From Elephas maximus indicus (lineage: Eukaryota; Chordata; Mammalia; Proboscidea; Elephantidae): 64,000 bases of DNA. The notes below the pieces were generated by a model. The model saw only the letters and a list, made by a program, of their open reading frames with translations, was not told the origin of the DNA and did not search any database. Below, in pieces: positions 1-10,424 of this stretch. The stretch is from assembly GCF_024166365.1 (NCBI RefSeq), contig NC_064826.1, positions 20,422,001-20,486,000 on the forward strand. The letters are read 5' to 3'. Every line of letters begins with the position of its first letter. Positions within the stretch are counted from its first letter, which is position 1. The position numbers and the translations under genes are program-made.

Positions 1-427
1 AGATACAGAACAGAATTTCAAATTCTCATGGAATCCAGTTTTTCTGGAGCCATGAAGGCTGGATGAACTCCTGAAACTATTGCCTTGGGTAATCTTTAAA
101 CCTTAAATCCTAAACCAAAAATATCCCCTGAAACCTTCTTAAAACCAAACAGTAATTTAGCTTAACTAGTAAAGAGTGTCTGCCTTGAGCATTGGGCTCT
201 TTTAAGATCTATCTATATGGAATCAAATTGACAACGCAATTTGAAAGATAGGAAGCTTAGGGGGCAGGGAGTTTATGTTAATGGGGGAAGAACAACTCAG
301 AAAAGGAGGGTGAGAATGGTTGCACAACTGGAAGAATGTAATTGTACACGTAGAAATTGTTGAATTGGTGTATGTTCTACTGTGTATATTCTCAACAACA
401 ATAATAAAAAAATATTGAAAAAAAAAA
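1..427 (+). mobile_element. LINE-1 3' end (afrotherian type)
   Basis: The sequence ends in ...AATTGTACACGTAGAAATTG..., a GTGTATATTCTCAACA motif and an A-rich tail at 406-427. It is closely similar to the 3' ends at 15180-15240 and 55798-55876, so these are copies of one L1 3' UTR family. The 5' side runs off the window. It is noncoding. Confidence 0.7.
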
Positions 428-708
428 TCCCCCTGTGCCAGCTCCTAGCAAAGGCCAACCTTAAGTGTTGAGAAAAGGTGGCTGTGGTGAGCCAACTAGC
501 CCTCTTGCTGGAGCTAAGGGGAAAGGGCTGGGCTTGCTGCAGACGGCATATTTGGCAAAGTCTAGGGATGTTTGTGATGGTTACAACTGGAGGGGTGTTA
601 CTGGCATCTCGTGGGTAGAGGCCAGGGCTCTGCTAAACATCTCATAATGCACGGTCAGCTCCCCAACCCCAGACAAGAATTAATCTGGCCCTAATGTCAA
701 TAATGTCA

Positions 709-1009
709 ATAGTTGGCCATCCGTATCTGCAGGTTCCACATCTGTGGATTCAACCAACCATGGATAGACAATAGTAAAAAAAAAGATTTTTTTCTTGTCA
801 TTATTCCTTAAATAATACAGTATAACAACTATCAACATAGCATCTACGCTGTATTAGGCATCAGAACTAATCTAGAGATGATTTAAAGTATATGGGAGGA
901 TGTGCACAGGTTATATGTATTTTATGTAAGAGACTTGAGCATCCTCGGATTTTGGTATCCGTGGTGCTCTTGGAACCAATCCCCCATAGACACCAAGGGA
1001 CAACTATAG
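709..1009 (+). mobile_element. MER2-like (Tigger) nonautonomous DNA transposon
   Basis: The left end AGTTGGCCATCCGTATCTGC and the right end CACCAAGGGACAACTATAG are imperfect terminal inverted repeats. Internal words (GATTCAACCAACCATGGAT, GGGACTTGAGCATCC-like, TTTTGGTATCCGTGG) match the pattern known for MER2-type elements of the pogo/Tigger group. It has no transposase gene and is old. Confidence 0.75.
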
Positions 1010-1959
1010 AGTCAAGGTTGAGAAAACTTGCTACAGGACGAAGAGTTTGAACCAGCAAGTTGACATCTGAGAAGAATAAGCGTTAAGTCCTATGTTTAGG
1101 TTAGAAGAAAAAATCAATTGTACGAGGGCAAGAATGGAGGAGCCTGACTGAAATGCATGTGGAAGGAAAGACCCAGTCACTTTGGGTGGCCATATATTCA
1201 CCTGGATGGCATTGTAAGAGGGACAGGAGGTCATGGGAGGGGAGCATCCCACAGAGCCCTGGAGGACAGTGGACCTTATTCATGCCTTGGTGAGGTTGGG
1301 ATACCTTCTTCAGAGGGTCTACATCAGGGAGCTGGACCAGAACTGTGACAGTCAGCTACCCAGGTGCTCATCTGCAGATTACTGCTAGTTCAGTGAAATA
1401 TTTAAAAAGATATTTTAAACTCCATCTTATTTTGGTTTTCATGGGGAGGGTCATTCAGGAAATCTAGTCCACTCTACTTCTGGAAACAACTCACCCATCT
1501 CCAGGAAAAGTTGAACCTTGAGATTTTAGCTATGAAAAGATTTAGGTGAGAACATGAAGGCCATTTCAAACGTCTGGAGGGAATGAGAGCTTTCCAGTTC
1601 TTGGTGACTCAAGACAATGGAGCCAGGAGCAATGGCTTTGCAGGGGCAGGGTCTGTATTGTCTCAGAAGAATTTCCTAACTGATGGATCCGCTGGTCACT
1701 GACAAAGGGGTGAGCTCTCCATCACTGGGGGTGTTTAAGCCAAGGTGTAGTGGCGTGATGGTGGGTTATCAGCTTTGGTGGGAGGCTGGACCAGATGGTT
1801 CGTTACTGTGATAACCGTAAGTTTATGTTTAGGCCAATTCCTAACTCAAGTGGGGACATTTCATAACTCCCTAAACTCTCTAGCCATGATCTAGGCATTT
1901 TTCAGCTCACACTAATTTACACAGCTTTTTAAATGGATGTAAATCTGTTGTGATGAAAA
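1010..1959. other. Intergenic, nothing recognised
   Basis: Unique-looking, mixed-composition DNA between the MER2-like element and the SINE cluster. Short reading frames on both strands (up to 73 codons) overlap one another and show no domain. Confidence 0.6.
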
Positions 1960-2420
1960 AAAAAAACGACAAATCAAGAGTTTTGCCCTCTAGTCGACTC
2001 TGTCTCATGGTGACCTTTTTATCTACAACAGAATGAAATATTGCCCATTGGAAACCCTGGAGGCATAATGGTTAAGTGCTACAGCCACTAACCAAAAGGT
2101 CAGCACTTTGAATCTACCACGGGCTCCTTGGAAACTCTATGGGGCAGTTCTGCTCTGTCCTATAGGGTCACTATGACTCTTAATTGACTTGAAGGGATCC
2201 GGACAATATTCTGTTGTGATCCAGAAGGTTTTCATTGGCTGATTTTTGGAAGTAGATTGCCAAGCCTTTCTTCCTAGTCTGTCTTAGTCTAGAAGCTCCA
2301 CTGAAACCTGTCCACCATGGGTGACCTTGATGGTATTTGAAAGACCGGTGGCCTGGCTTCCAGCATCATAGCAACATACAAGCCACCACAGTAGGACAAA
2401 CTGACAGATGGGTAGTGGGC
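1960..2420 (-). mobile_element. Old SINE-related sequence (minus), split by a younger SINE
   Basis: The stretch 1972-2045 (TCGACTCTGTCTCATGGTGACC, ACAACAGAATGAAA) and 2210-2285 (GGAAGTAGATTGCCAAGCCTTTC) are minus-strand pieces of an AfroSINE/RTE-type tail and body. They are interrupted by the plus-strand SINE at 2046-2209. The following 2286-2420 (GAAACCTGTCCACCATGGGTG...) looks like a continuing repeat, but I cannot name its family. Confidence 0.5.
2046..2209 (+). mobile_element. AfroSINE, short (centrally deleted) type
   Basis: The head AACCCTGGAGGCATAATGG is followed by the B-box-like region CTTTGAATCTACC, then directly CTCCTTGGAAACTCTATGGG, TGTCCTATAGGGTCACTATGA and the tail. The central GAAAGATGTGGCAGTCTGC block of the long form is missing, as in the paenungulate subfamily. 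Confidence 0.85.
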
Positions 2421-3756
2421 ATTCATGGTTGATGTGTCCTTTCTCAAACAGGTACTAAAAATCCAATCCCCATAGTGGTTGGGGCTGGTGGGCAGCCCTG
2501 TATAAGGGGTTCTCCAAGCTTTGCCACAGGTGTTGGCCCGGCATGACCTGAACCTTCCAGGAATGGCAGCCTCTCCCCCCACCCTCATGCTGGCTCCACT
2601 TGGGTTTCTTGGAGTGAGAGCCCACCAAAAAAGGAGGCAGCAGGCCTGGGGATGGTGGTGGAGGCAGCAACAAAGGCTTTGTCTTCCCAGCCAGCTCTAT
2701 CAACAGAGACTCTTCCGGAGGGTCTCCTGTGTGTTCTTCCACCCCCAATGCCATCCTTCCTGCCCTGTCCCGGAGGCCCCTGCCCTCTGGGAGCCAGCCT
2801 TCTGTCCCCTCAGCTTCTGCCTGGGAAGGTGGCATGGGGGTGGGAGTAGGGACCGGTGCCTTTAGGACCAGAAGATGAAGGACAACTTCTTGTGGCAGTT
2901 GTTATGAGGGGTGAGATGCAGGCAGGGGTGCTCATGCACCCATATTCTCAGAGAATTTGGGGGCATTCGCCATTTTATGAAAACAGATTTGTCTTTTCCA
3001 GTTGTGTGGAAATAGAACCCTTCATTGCCTCTGGCTAAGCCAAGTCTGACACCTTTTCTTTATGAAGCCCCCAGGGCATCTCAGCTCTAGGGCTTGAACA
3101 TGAAATGGGTTTATTTTCTGCAGTTGCTACCTTTACCATGTCCTATTGACTCTCTAGTTCCTTGATGACATTTTGGGTGGATTCCATAAGTCTGTAAACA
3201 TGTTCCATCATTAAGTCCAGTCCATTTGAAGCTTTAATCTCAAACTCAAGTTCAATTTCATCATCCCTGCTTTGGATGAAGGTGGACCCGTCGTGTGTCT
3301 GGCAGGGATGTGGTCTGCATTGGACATACTTCTCCTCTCTCCTTTTCAGGGTCCAGGGATGGGGGGGTGGGGGGTGATGGTCAGGCAGGGAGGATGGGAA
3401 AGGAGAGACAGAAATCCTAACAGCTAAGCATTTTTCCCAAGACCTATGACACTAATAGTTCCTCTCCCATTTCCACAGAGGTCTTCTTATACGGACTGGG
3501 TACAGGCCAGTTGGGGTGATGGCTGGGGGTAGCAGGGCCAGTTTGACTGGCTCCCATGGCTGGTGGTTGTCTCCCATGTGGTGTTCAAATGTGGCGGAGA
3601 ACACTTTGTCCTCAGTGTGGTTCCTGATCGCCAATTCCAGGGAATGGGAACCTCCTGCATGGCCATTTCACGTGGCTCACCAACTCATGGCTGCTCACCG
3701 TACTTGAAGTTTCTGGTCCTCTCCACCCTTTTCTCACTCAGTTAACCTGCTGACTT
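2421..3756. other. Intergenic, nothing recognised (GC-richer)
   Basis: Moderately GC-rich DNA with overlapping reading frames on both strands at 2455-2865 (up to 126 codons). These are C/P/L-rich and overlap on opposite strands, so they look like compositional frames. There is a G-run near 3361-3374. Confidence 0.55.
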
Positions 3757-3938
3757 TGAGTCCATTCTGGCTCATAGGAGGTCAGAGGAGAATTGCCCCA
3801 TAGGGTTTCCAAGGCTTTAAGTCTTTACGGAAGCTGACTGCCACATCTTTCTCCAGAGGAACAGCTGGTGTGTTTGAACTGCCGACCTTTTGGTTCACGG
3901 TTGAGTGCTTTAACCACTGGGCCACTACGGGCTCCCTA
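3757..3938 (-). mobile_element. AfroSINE, long type
   Basis: Read on the minus strand: head GAGCCCGTAGTGGCCCAGTG, then GGTCGGCAGTTCAAACAC, the central CTGGAGAAAGATGTGGCAGT segment, AAACCCTATGGGGCAATTCT and an RTE-like tail. The full-length central block is present. Confidence 0.85.
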
Positions 3939-4394
3939 CCTCAGATAGTTAATGACTGTAAATAATGTCTTAAACATCACATGAGTTTAGTGCCTGTCAG
4001 AATACTTTCAAAATTTAAGTGCTTTAAAGTAATATTCAAGGCTTTAAAACCGAGGGAATATAGAATAAAGCTATTTCTCTGACTTAAAAAAATATTGTGG
4101 AAGATGTTGAAAATATAAGAATTCAAAGTTTCCTTAAAAATTAGTGTTTTGTTTCTTCTGAGTAACTTGTGCCTTCTTTCCTTCTAGAAAGGAACCACTT
4201 TTCCAAGACCAGAACTAAATGGGAACCTTCATACCAGCAACACTGAACCCACTGTTGGCAAACAAGTGGCCTCCTTTTATTTGGTCACGGCTTCTTATTT
4301 CTACATTCTTATTTCATTGCCTACATCTTTTATATAACCTGCTTCAAATTATTTTTGGGAAGATGTTAGAAATAACCCTTTTCATTGTGGGAAG

Positions 4395-4535
4395 ATAAAA
4401 TGTTTTAAGATTACATTATGCTGACGGTTGCACAACTCTGTAACCATGCTTAATGAGTTCTGAATTGTACACGTTAAACAGATGAACTTAATGGTATGTA
4501 AATTATATCTCAATAAAGCTGCTGGAAACAAATAA
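4395..4535 (+). mobile_element. Old LINE-1 3' end
   Basis: It contains GGTTGCACAACTCTGTAACC, TGAATTGTACACGTTAAACA and ATCTCAATAAAGCTGCTGG, the characteristic order of ancient mammalian L1 3' ends. It is truncated on its left side and abuts the CpG-rich region. Confidence 0.7.
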
Positions 4536-4639
4536 GCCGACCCTGAGGTCACTGGAGATGGCGGGAGTGGGGACCCCAGGGCACACTGTTCAAGGAAGTT
4601 TGCGTACCTTCATGACCCCCGAATTTACCGACTCAGACC

Positions 4640-5260
4640 TCGGCCCTGGTGCAGAAGCATGCGGGGCAGGGGGAGGCTATGTGGACCCAGCTGCACTTTT
4701 TTGCAGGTTCCCTGCTTGCGCCAGGTTGGGCCGTACTGCGGCAGCCACCACGTGCTGAGCGCACACCGCCCGCCACTCCTCGCGGCGCGGCCCCGGGTGG
4801 GGAGGGCCCCAGCAGCCAGGTTGGCACCGGGTAACTCGGGACGCCTGGCCATCGCTGACTGGACCGGGGCGAACACGTGACCTCAACCGGCCAACCAGCC
4901 CGCCCTCGGGATCCGGGCTGAGTCGGGGCTGCGGTGGGTGTCAGCGGTCCGGGTGGGTTGTGGGCTTCGCCCGCGGGAAATGGCGCTCCTCTCTGCTCGG
5001 CCGTCTCCCAGGCTTCTGCAGATCCCAGCCGGAAGGATTTTGTTTCAGACTCCTCGTAGCTGGCAGGCCCTTTTCCGCTCCACCGCGCCCCAGCCCACTC
5101 AACGCTGGGGAAACTGAGGCCTGGGACTCATGGCTCCTGTAGGCAGCAGCCGGGCCAGGACGGACCCAGTTCAGCCGGGCTGGAGCCCACCTACTCCTGC
5201 CCGGTTCCTCCTGGTAGGACAGGAGCATTGCTTGACACAACCAGTTCCCTGGGAGGAGCA
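4640..5260. promoter_or_regulatory. CpG-island-like region downstream of NRF1
   Basis: A sharp rise in G+C and CpG density against AT-rich surroundings, strongest at 4780-5000 (GCGGCGCGGCCCC, GACCGGGGCGAACACGTGAC, CGCCCGCGGGAAATGGCG). Two CACGTG E-boxes lie at 4749-4754 and 4874-4879; the second is in a CACGTGAC context suited to USF/MITF/TFE-type bHLH-ZIP factors. There is no TATA box. Reading frames here (4941-5261 minus, 4960-5142 plus) look compositional. It could be the promoter of an unannotated or noncoding transcript, or an orphan CpG island acting as an enhancer. It lies 6-8 kb beyond the NRF1 3' end. Confidence 0.6.
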
Positions 5261-5516
5261 AGGGCTCACCTGGGTGGCCACGCTGTGCTGGTGATAAAGC
5301 CCCACGAATTATTCATTGTCCACGGAAATTAACCACTGTTTTGGGGCCTCGGTTAAAGAGCCCTATTAAGTGAATGAGTCTCACTTCAATTTTATCTTGT
5401 TTTATGATGAATGGCTCTCTCCTGCGTTCGGGCCCTGGGGCTTTTAAAGAAGATGGCGTAGCTCATACTCAAGAATGTGTTCAGGCACCCACATCTCCAC
5501 CCTGCCGGGGCATCAC

Positions 5517-5691
5517 CAAACCAAAAAACTAAATCCGTTGCCGTCGAGTTGATTTCCGACTCACAGCAACTCTATAGGACAGAGTAGAGCTGCCCCATAG
5601 AGTTTCCAGGGGCGCCTGGTGGGTTCGAAGTGCCGATCTTTTGGTTAGCAGCCATAGCTCTTAACCACTATGCCACCAGGGTTTCTGCCTA
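5517..5691 (-). mobile_element. AfroSINE, short type, with target-site duplication
   Basis: The tail is at the left (CCGTTGCCGTCGAGTTGATT) and the head at the right (CCACTATGCCACCAGGGTTT). It is flanked by GGGCATCAC at 5508-5516 and again at 5692-5700, a 9-bp perfect target-site duplication. The central block is deleted. Confidence 0.9.
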
Positions 5692-6164
5692 GGGCATCAC
5701 AGGGGCATCTTATTTATTTCTTGTGAATAAAATCAACATTATTTTCATGTCAAATTATTTAACAAGGTTATCACTGTATTTTCACAGAAAAAATTTGATT
5801 AATGAGGATGTGTGGGAATGGATTCTTTGGTTCTTTGAATTTTCTGAGTAAGGAACCACCAGAACACTGGGTTTGCTAACCAGATGGGAGGTACTGAATG
5901 CCTACTACATGCACTTTCCTGTGTGTTGGGGGCAGGGCGGTAAGAACAGGCCCAGCCCTGGGGGGTGGGGTGAGGATCGGGCGCTGCTTGGGGCCTGCCC
6001 TGGACAAGGACCATGGCACAGTCCTGAATGCCACTGGGAGGGCTGCACCTGGCTGAGCTCAGGCCACACCTGGAGGGCTCCCTGTCTGGAGGCTACTTTG
6101 AAAGACTCCTGGCGTGCAGCGAGTTTGCTCATCACCTGCCCCTGGGCGGCTGGCACGAAGAGCA

Positions 6165-6365
6165 GAGCTTCCAGGCCAGACACACCAGGGTTTGACACCA
6201 GACCTCTACTGACTGGTGCGGCATTCACCTTCGGGAAGGTGCTGGTCTCAGTTCGACATCTAACACGGAATCTCTGCTGTCTTGGAGCTGTGGTGAGAAT
6301 TAAAAACAAAGGGGTTGACATTCTGTGTAGCATGCTGGACACAGTGGCCATTCAGTAAGTGGCAG
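6165..6365 (+). mobile_element. MIR SINE remnant
   Basis: MIR-like order: CCAGACACACCAGGGTTTGA, later GCTGTGGTGAGAATTAAAAA, and GTAGCATGCTGGACACAGTG...CAGTAAGT. Diverged. The large frames over this stretch (5873-6358 plus, 5905-6351 minus) overlap each other and this repeat. Confidence 0.6.
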
Positions 6366-6567
6366 TTGTAACTCTTAGTTTCTTACGGGAAGAGAAAACA
6401 CAGAAGAAATTTCAGTTGGGATCTAGTTAATTGGTTTCACTAACAAAAGTGCATTTTGGGGCGACAGTTTTGAGCCTCTTCCCTAAATACTAAGCTGCCT
6501 TTGAGAAATAGCCTTATGTTCTCCCCTCCCCTCATCCATTTCAGGTCACTAGAGCAGCAGCATCAAG

Positions 6568-7540
6568 TAGAGTTTCAGGGCACAGATTCGGGGGCCAGCC
6601 TCCAAGTTCGTATCTTGGTTCTGCCTCTTAGTAGCCACGTGAAACTTTTTAAATTTTTATTGTGCTTTTGAAAGTTTACAAATCAAGTCAGTCTCTCATA
6701 CAGAAATTTATATACACCTTGCTATATACTCCTAGTTGCTCTCCCCCTAATGAGACAGCACACACCTTCTCTCTACTATTTTCGTGTCCATTTGGCCAGC
6801 TTCTGTCCCCCTCTGCCTTCTCGTCTCCCCTCCAGACAGGAGCTGCCCACATAGTCTCATGTGTCTACTTGATCCAAGAAGCTCCCTCCTCACCAGTGTC
6901 ATTTTCTATCCCATAGTCCAGTCCAATCCCTGTCTGAAGAGTTGGCTTTGGGAATGGTTCCTGTCTTGGACTAACAGACAGTCTGGAGGCCATGACCTCA
7001 GGGGTCCTCCATGACCTCAGGGGTCCTTCAAGACTCAGTCAGACCATTAAGTCTGGTCTTTTTACCAGAATTTGAGGTCTGCATCCCACTGCTCTCCTGC
7101 TGCCTCAGGGGTTCTCTGTTGTGTTCTCTGTCAGGGCAGTCATCGGTTGTAGCCGGGCATCATCTAGTTCTTCAGGTCTCAGGCTGATGTAGTCTCTGGT
7201 TTATGTGGCCCTTTCTGTCTCTTGGGCTCATAATTACCTTGTCTTTGGTGTTCTTCATTCTCCTTTGCTCCAGGTGAGTTGAGACCAATTGATGCATCTT
7301 AGATGGCTGCTTACTAGCATTTAAGACCCCAGACACCACTCCCCAAAGTGGGATGCAGAATGTTTTCTTAATAGATTTTATTATGCGAATTGACCAAGTT
7401 ATTTGGCTTAACCTCTTTGTGCCTCATTTTGTACATTTGTAAAACGGGGATAATAGTTTGTAAAGTTAAATAAATTCATATATAGGTAAAGGCACATTGT
7501 AAGGGCTGTATGATGTTAGTATTATTGCTACTATATCTAA
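6568..7540 (+). mobile_element. MIR SINE split by an L1 insertion
   Basis: The left half at 6568-6645 (GGGGGCCAGCCTCC, TTGGTTCTGCCTCTTAGTAG) and the right half at 7386-7540 (CCAAGTTATTTGGCTTAACC, TTTGTGCCTCATTT, AAAACGGGGATAATAG) are consecutive parts of one MIR. They are separated by about 740 bp of L1 3' UTR. This shows the order of insertion. Confidence 0.7.
6646..7385 (-). mobile_element. LINE-1 3' UTR fragment, 5'-truncated
   Basis: Read on the minus strand it matches the L1 3' UTR copy at 16430-17085: GGAGCAAAGGAGAATGAAGA, GCCATCTAAGATGCATC, and the end GTAAACTTTCAAAAGCACAA. A 19-bp tandem duplication (CATGACCTCAGGGGTCCTC) sits at 6991-7028. Noncoding. Confidence 0.8.
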
Positions 7541-8979
7541 ATACTGTAATTCTAGACAAGCTTTAGGTCTTGTTAACAAGAGCAAGTAAAGCCTCCAGAC
7601 AGGGCCTGGGACCCTGGCCTATCCCTGCCCCCCCAAGGTGGCTCTGGCTAAGTCCCAGGTTCTTAGGGGACCCTGGTTCCCATTCTGCAGATGCACCTTA
7701 TCCCTGCTCAGCCCTTTCTTTGCAGAGATACACTCCAGGCCACCAGAGATGAACAAATGTTTGCTAACAGGCCAGCAGTTTTCAGGAGGAAGAAACTCAA
7801 ATTCTGAGTGGGTTGGGGACTCATTCACAGCCCCAGAAGCACCAGGAGTGGACGGCAGGGCAATGACGTGCTCCCGCTGTTTCCGTCTGGGCCACTCCTT
7901 AAGCCGTCTCCCCTCTCATGCACCTCCGCAGCCTGAGTGACCTTTGGGAAGAGCTGAGTACACGGCAGAGGCCAGGTGGGAACGCACTGCTTGGCAACCT
8001 CAGGCTCTCGCAGCTGAGCACCAGCTGAGTCTGGGCTGAAGACCTGGGTGCCCGAGGCCACTGAGGTGGAGATGAGAGAAGCTTGGGCTCCTCGCCCTGT
8101 CCCCAACACTGACGATCCAGGTTCTTCCCTGAAAGGAGCCAACACGGGCCTGGTGCGAGTCTGTGCCTTGCCTGCGCTGAGGCCTCTGGGGCACACAGAG
8201 GGGGGACCTGGCAGCAGATGGGGAGGAAGGACTCAGGAGGAGCAGCCTGTCCCACGTGAGGGGGTGCGGCCGGAAACGAGCCCAGTGTGGGTCTCAGAGG
8301 CCTGGGGTGCACAGCAGCCTGAGCTCATCCTACTGGGTGAGGGGCCCTCCCCTCTGATTTTTTGAGTTTCAAGAAGCATCGCCGATGGGCCTTCTCAGCT
8401 GTAGGACTTAAAGCTGGGAATGCATAGCCGTCTCTTGGTTTCTGCAGATGGACCTTCGTCTGCAGCCTGGATGGTAAGATCCTTACCACAGAGGACCCTC
8501 AAGGAGACGAGGTAACAAGAACTCGTTCTTTGCAGTGCCCCACCCAGATGGCACCACATCACACTGGGTGGCAGCGCCGTTTGTGTGACTGTCTCTTCCT
8601 TTAATCTTCTCACAGGCAGTGTCCCTGAGTTACTCACCTGGCACATAGTGGCCTGCACAAACTTACACATAAGTGACGGTCGGGCCAGCTCTAGAGATGC
8701 GTCTGATTTTGCCTGCAGGGTGTGTAAAGAATTTTTTTTTTTAAGGGTTGAATAAGTATTTATTAAATGAATATATACATTTTAGCAATATTTGAAATTG
8801 TAATCATATTAGTGAAATGAGGCTAAAGATGCTTAGAGATGTTTTATTTTCGCTGGTCAATGACTAAGCAATCATTTGATTGTTAACTTTCATACTGCAC
8901 CCAAAAATAAGACAGATCTTTTATCTGTTAAGCTTTGTTGAAAAAGCAAACCAGATCAGTTTTAAATTTAAGAAACAGA
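7541..8979. other. Intergenic, GC-rich block without a recognised gene
   Basis: The G+C content is high at about 7580-8350, with overlapping frames on both strands at 7825-8365 (105-137 codons). None shows a domain, and the frames mirror each other across strands, which suggests composition. It could be exonic for a noncoding transcript, but nothing in the sequence decides this. Confidence 0.5.
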
Positions 8980-9172
8980 GACACTGTGGCGCTCATTATA
9001 CCCACACACTTTTCAGTATTCACAACTACCCTGTGTGGTGAGTAGTAGTAGCCCCTTTTCATGGGTGACGAAAGCGAGGCTCTGAGATGACCTAAAACGA
9101 GCAAGAGCAAGACCACATATTCAGTAGGAGCTGCAACGGGATTAGAATCCAGATCTTACTCTAAAGCCCATG
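8980..9172 (-). mobile_element. MIR SINE remnant
   Basis: Minus orientation: CCTGTGTGGTGAGTAGTAG, TTCATGGGTGACGAAAGCGA, then GATTAGAATCCAGATC, the MIR order seen in reverse. Confidence 0.6.
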
Positions 9173-9913
9173 GTTTAAAAAGAAAACAAATTATTGCCCT
9201 GATAAAATCCCCAGCTTCTTCAGACTATTGTGAAGACGGGGCAGCAGGGCCTATGTTCTGCAAGGTGACATCTGCCAACACTCGGGACTGGCTGTCCCTA
9301 GACAGGATGCCCCTCTACCTGTCTCCGTCACGGCCACTCCTCTCACACCTGAGTTCGAATCTCCTGTTGGATTTAGGTGTAATGGAAGCAGAGATCTCCA
9401 TCAGCCCCACCAGAAACAGCCTTCAATACATGCTTGCTGGAGGGCACGGAGGCTTGCCAGGCAAATGGCACACACTGTACAGTAAGGCCCCCCGTGAAGG
9501 TGGATCTGAATAGCCCCGCTGAGCCACGGACGGCCAACAGCAGTGCTATGGTGGCTGATCTGGTCCTCCCTCGCTGGTGAAGGCAGCTGGCTGTGTCGTT
9601 TGTGCAAGAACAAGGGAGACAGGTGGGCAGCTGGCTTTGCTGAATCCATCAAGCATCAAGGAAAACACTCTGGCCTTGCCCATTCAATTACTCTCGTCTT
9701 TACCACCAGGAAACTGACCAAACATCCAGCAATAAAAACAAGGGGATGGAGGTGGCAAGGAGGGTGGCATTCCAGGTCCAGGCCCAAAACCACTGTGGAA
9801 GGGCCTGAGTTGGAGTGGGGCAGGAGACATAGCTGGAAGGACGATGGCTGCCAGGCTGAAGCAGTGAGCGTGTGAGAAACCAACGAGTGAGGATATCAAT
9901 TAATGGTGTGGGA
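9173..9913. other. Intergenic, nothing recognised
   Basis: Unique-looking DNA. Frames of up to 110 codons on both strands (9543-9875 plus, 9656-9899 minus) overlap each other and match no family I know. Confidence 0.55.
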
Positions 9914-10077
9914 TATTGTTGTTGTTAGGTGCTGTCAAGTTGGTTCCGACTCATAGTGACCCTATAGGATAGGGAAGAACTGCCCCATAGGGTTTTCAAG
10001 GAGTGGCTGGTAGATTTGAACTGCTGACCTTTTGGTTAGAAGCCTAGCTCTTAACCACTATGCCACCAGGGCTCCTT
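9914..10077 (-). mobile_element. AfroSINE, short type, with RTE-like tail
   Basis: It begins at its 3' end with TTGTTGTTGTTAGGTGCTGT and TTGGTTCCGACTCATAGTGA, the same tail that ends the RTE copy at 50943. The head (CCACTATGCCACCAGGGCTC) is at the right. The central block is deleted. It is immediately adjacent to another SINE in the same orientation. Confidence 0.88.
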
Positions 10078-10253
10078 GTTGTCAGTTGCCGTCAATTCCA
10101 ACTCCTGGTGACCCCAGGTGTGCAGAGTAGAACTGCCCCGTAGGGTTTCCAAGGCTATAACCTTTTGGAAGCAGATCACCAGGCCTTTCTTCGGAGGTGC
10201 TGCTGGGTGGGTTTGAACCGCCGACCTTTCGGCTAGTAGTCCAGGCCTCCTTG
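10078..10253 (-). mobile_element. AfroSINE, long type, tandem to the previous copy
   Basis: It starts with GTTGTCAGTTGCCGTCAATT and contains GGTTTCCAAGGCTATAACC, GGAAGCAGATCACCAGGCC and GGTTTGAACCGCCGACCTTT. The central block is retained but divergent (GGCCTGGTGATCTGCTTCC read on minus). Confidence 0.85.
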
Positions 10254-10424
10254 AGAAGGTTAATCCACTCCAATGCTAAACATCACTCACATTGGGAGAA
10301 CCTCCCAAGATGTAGAAACAGCATCTTCCATCCTGATTTTTAATGTGGATATGAAATTAATTCCTAAAGAACTCCAGAGCAGAGGTTCTCAAACCATCTT
10401 TGAAGATGTTTCCAGAAGTCATTA

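Noticed and set aside
5873-6358. 161-codon frame (plus) with a 148-codon frame opposite it
   Set aside because: The two frames mirror each other across strands in GC-rich DNA and overlap a MIR. Compositional openness is the simpler reading.
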